Part shown: positions 6,006 to 7,781 of the stretch, one piece after another | Layout of the letters: the number at the start of each line of letters is the position of its first letter | How positions within the stretch are numbered: the stretch's first letter is position 1 | NCBI GenBank assembly: GCA_030529205.1 | Contig: JAUMXJ010000045.1 | Coordinates: 1 to 7,781 of the forward strand | DNA from: Bacillota bacterium | Lineage (GTDB): Bacteria > Bacillota > Clostridia > Peptostreptococcales > Acidaminobacteraceae | Direction: 5' to 3' | Length of the DNA stretch: 7,781 nt | Notes under the pieces: generated by a model | The model's database searches: none | What the model was told of the DNA's origin: nothing | The model's input: only the letters and a program-made list of their open reading frames with translations | Made by a program: the position numbers and the translations under genes

Positions 6006-6581
6006 CTAAATCAATCCGGCAAATCCGAAAAATGCGATGGACATCAGTCCCGCCACCAACAAAACGGCGGGTGATCCCTTGACCGCAGGATGGATGTCGT
6101 TGTATTCGATCTTCTCTCTGATTCCCGCCAGGATGACGATCGCCACGGTAAATCCCACCGCCGTGGAAAATCCGTTGATTACGCTGTACAACACATTGTA
6201 ATTCTTCTGCACGTTGATGACCGCCACCCCTAAAACCGCACAGTTGGTCGTGATCAACGGCAAGTAGACGCCGAGCGAATTATACAAAGACTTTACGTAT
6301 TTCTTCAGGAACATCTCCACAAACTGCACGAGTGCGGCGATGACCAGGATGAATACGATGGTTTGCAGATATTGTAGTTTGGCGGGCAACAAGATCATAT
6401 TATATAAAAGGCTTGTGACCAGTGACGCCAATGTGATGACGAAGATGACCGCACCGCCCATCCCCGCGGCGGTCTCCACTTTTTTGGAAACGCCCAAAAA
6501 CGGACAAAGCCCCAGGAATCGACTGAGCACGACATTGTTCACAAATGCGGCGCCGATTGTGATTACCAACAGTTCTTTCAT
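6006..6581 (-). CDS. rnfA: Rnf complex membrane subunit RnfA
   Basis: RnfA is one of the two related six-helix membrane subunits that together hold an intramembrane [2Fe-2S] cluster and carry electrons across the membrane. From the start used here the protein has 191 residues, normal for the family. Seen: VNNVVLSRFLGLCPFLGVSKK with Cys26 and LPLITTNCAVLGVAV with Cys114, the two half-helix Cys that ligate the shared cluster in Rnf/Nqr structures, and the TAVGFTVAIVILAGIREKIE loop. The start at 6581 is preferred to the ATG two codons earlier (6587), because GGAGG (6589-6593) lies seven bases from the former but only one base from the latter. With that start the gene begins 2 bases after the rnfE stop. 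Confidence 0.97.
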   Translation of the reverse strand: MKELLVITIGAAFVNNVVLSRFLGLCPFLGVSKKVETAAGMGGAVIFVITLASLVTSLLYNMILLPAKLQYLQTIVFILVIAALVQFVEMFLKKYVKSLYNSLGVYLPLITTNCAVLGVAVINVQKNYNVLYSVINGFSTAVGFTVAIVILAGIREKIEYNDIHPAVKGSPAVLLVAGLMSIAFFGFAGLI

Positions 6582-6583
6582 AC

Positions 6584-7417
6584 TCATTCCTCCTTCGCCG
6601 CGTTTTCGTGCGATTCAGCAACTTCCGCCGGCTTTACAGGTGCCGCCGGTGTTACCGCCTCCGCCAGCTTTGCCGCTTTCATTTCCTTAGATGCCGGCAC
6701 TTCAGGTTTTTCAACCGCCAGTTTTTCCGGTGCCGCCGCAGGTTTCTTGTCTCCCAAGGTCTCCGCCACACCGCAGTACTCGTCAAGTCCGCAAGTGACG
6801 CAGTGTAATTGTTTCGGTGCAAGTCCTTTTCTCATTCTGAACATATTCTGGGCAATCATGAGACATGCCAATATGATAAAGCCGCCCGGCGCCAAGATAA
6901 AGATGGTCGCCGGCACAAATCCCTCCGGCATAATCATGGTTCCGAATACCGCTCCGGTTCCGAACAACTCTCTGAACCCTCCCAATAAAGTGAGTGCGAT
7001 ACTGAATCCCAACCCCATTCCCAACCCGTCAAACAAGGAGCTGATCGGGTTGTTTTTGGATGCGAACGCCTCCGCACGCCCCAAGATAATACAGTTTACC
7101 ACGATGAGCGGGATATAGAGACCCAAGCTCTTGTTCAAATCGGGAAGATATGCTTCCAGCAGCATTTGCACCAAAGTTACCAAAGAGGCGATAATGACAA
7201 TATAGGAAGGAATTCTCACCTTATCCGGCACGATCTTTCTCACCGCGGAGATGATCATATTGGAGAAGGATAAGACCGCGGTGGTCGTAAGTCCCATTCC
7301 CAATCCGTTGGAAGCGGAGGTCGTCACCGCCAGTGTCGGGCACATGCCCAATAATTGAACAAAGACCGGATTCTCTCTGGCAATCCCGTTTTTCAATCTC
7401 TCAAACATAGCGCTCAT
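6584..7417 (-). CDS. rnfE: Rnf complex membrane subunit RnfE with a C-terminal Cys-motif and Ala/Pro/Lys/Glu tail
   Basis: RnfE is the partner of RnfA in the membrane core. The family body covers residues 1-197: NPVFVQLLGMCPTLAVT with Cys26, IPLIVVNCIILGRAEAFA with Cys109 (the cluster-ligating pair), SLFDGLGMGLGFSIALTLLGGFRELFG, and the last membrane helix at about 172-192. Beyond the usual length of about 200 there is a tail of some 75 residues: a Cys motif C206-x2-C209-x5-C215, then about 60 residues of low-complexity Ala, Pro, Lys and Glu ending in KEE. By homology to NqrD the tail should face the cytoplasm. The start at 7417 is supported by GGAGGT upstream and overlaps the rnfG stop by four bases. 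The tail is in frame and ends at the rnfE stop that carries the rnfA ribosome site, so it is not a frameshift artefact. Confidence 0.96.
   Translation of the reverse strand: MSAMFERLKNGIARENPVFVQLLGMCPTLAVTTSASNGLGMGLTTTAVLSFSNMIISAVRKIVPDKVRIPSYIVIIASLVTLVQMLLEAYLPDLNKSLGLYIPLIVVNCIILGRAEAFASKNNPISSLFDGLGMGLGFSIALTLLGGFRELFGTGAVFGTMIMPEGFVPATIFILAPGGFIILACLMIAQNMFRMRKGLAPKQLHCVTCGLDEYCGVAETLGDKKPAAAPEKLAVEKPEVPASKEMKAAKLAEAVTPAAPVKPAEVAESHENAAKEE
6589..6593 (-). promoter_or_regulatory. Ribosome binding site that sets the rnfA start
   Basis: GGAGG lies in the last codons of rnfE, seven bases before the ATG at 6581 and one base before the ATG at 6587. Only the first spacing is workable, and the resulting N-terminus (MKELLVITIGAAFVNN) matches RnfA proteins. 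Confidence 0.85.
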
Positions 7418-7781
7418 AGCTTACCTCCTGCAACATTGAATACCGCTTTTGCGGAGTTTACCAGGTTGACGATCGCATTGGTCGTAATGGTGGCTCCGCT
7501 GATCGCGGCGATCTGATCGTCACCGGTCAGTTCGGATTTCGCCGCCTTTACAGAGCGATAGCGCTCCACATTTTTATCGGAAAATTGATGAATGAACTCG
7601 GGTGAAGTCGCATTCATCCCGAGACCCGGCGTTTCGGAGATCGTCAGAATGTACACGCCGTTGGTTCTGCCCTCGACATCGATCCCCACGGAGACGACGA
7701 TATCGGAGCCGTAGCCCTCCAAACTCAGGATATTCATCACATAGCCGATGACGTTTTGATTCTGATCCAGCGCTTCTCCGA
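7414..7781 (-). CDS. rnfG: Rnf complex flavoprotein subunit RnfG, C-terminal part (cut by window edge)
   Basis: RnfG is a membrane-anchored extracytoplasmic subunit carrying FMN bound covalently to a Thr, placed there by the flavin transferase ApbE. The frame is open to the window edge, so the first ATG inside (7740) is internal and the N-terminal membrane helix is missing; 122 codons are visible. Seen: an FMN-binding domain with VVSVGIDVEGRTNGVYILTISETPGLGMNA and the attachment motif ISGATITTNAIV. The usual motif is Asp-x-x-Ser/Thr-Gly-Ala-Thr; here the Asp position is Ala (AAISGAT), with Asp residues only a few positions further upstream. The stop overlaps the rnfE start by four bases, showing translational coupling. 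The position before rnfE fits the C-D-G-E-A-B order. Confidence 0.94.
   Translation of the reverse strand, partial: GEALDQNQNVIGYVMNILSLEGYGSDIVVSVGIDVEGRTNGVYILTISETPGLGMNATSPEFIHQFSDKNVERYRSVKAAKSELTGDDQIAAISGATITTNAIVNLVNSAKAVFNVAGGKL

Noticed and set aside
6340..6690. Plus-strand Pro-rich open frame opposite rnfA/rnfE
   Set aside because: The Pro run is the complement of the low-complexity RnfE tail; no independent support.
1..7781. Mobile element, CRISPR array, phage or defence island
   Set aside because: No repeat array, transposase, integrase, terminal inverted repeats or composition break was seen; all genes are housekeeping or energy-metabolism types on one strand.

Overview
The window looks like core chromosome of an anaerobic member of the Bacillota, most likely the class Clostridia. 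The evidence is strong AGGAGG-type ribosome binding sites, a six-gene-type Rnf cluster in the order G-E-A-B with a multi-cluster ferredoxin RnfB, a Firmicutes-style L13 leader in front of rplM-rpsI, and a wall-polymer LCP ligase. I cannot name the genus. Every gene I accept lies on the minus strand, so the text below reads from high to low coordinates. I see no transposon, prophage, tRNA, rRNA, CRISPR array or defence gene.

Rnf block (7781 to 5174): the C-terminal part of rnfG (cut by the window edge), rnfE, rnfA and rnfB. The genes are tightly coupled: rnfG/rnfE overlap by 4 bases, rnfE/rnfA are 2 bases apart once the better rnfA start is taken, and rnfA/rnfB are 10 bases apart. The products are parts of the membrane ferredoxin:NAD+ oxidoreductase, which turns the redox drop from reduced ferredoxin to NAD+ into an ion gradient. 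rnfC and rnfD should lie beyond the right edge.

hemW block (5193 to 2841): a promoter with a full TATAAT box and TTGACT at 17 bp starts inside the last codons of rnfB. It drives hemW, a radical-SAM heme chaperone-type protein, and 16 bases later an uncharacterised metal-dependent amidohydrolase.

Ribosomal block (2797 to 1788): a promoter with the same two hexamers and spacing, an 87-base leader with two hairpins (the first fitting an L13 autoregulatory leader), rplM, rpsI, and a perfect 16-bp-stem intrinsic terminator.

Wall/amino-sugar block (1747 to 1): a promoter, an LCP-family membrane protein with a LytR_C domain, then an 84-base gap and the first 87 codons of nagB (glucosamine-6-phosphate deaminase), which runs off the left edge.

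I did not find a new multi-gene system. The points worth a second look are local: an Ala in place of the usual Asp in the RnfG flavinylation motif, a 70-residue Cys-motif plus Ala/Pro/Lys/Glu tail on RnfE, the promoter and inverted repeat embedded across the end of rnfB, the second hairpin of the rplM leader, the LCP start problem, and the orphan amidohydrolase.
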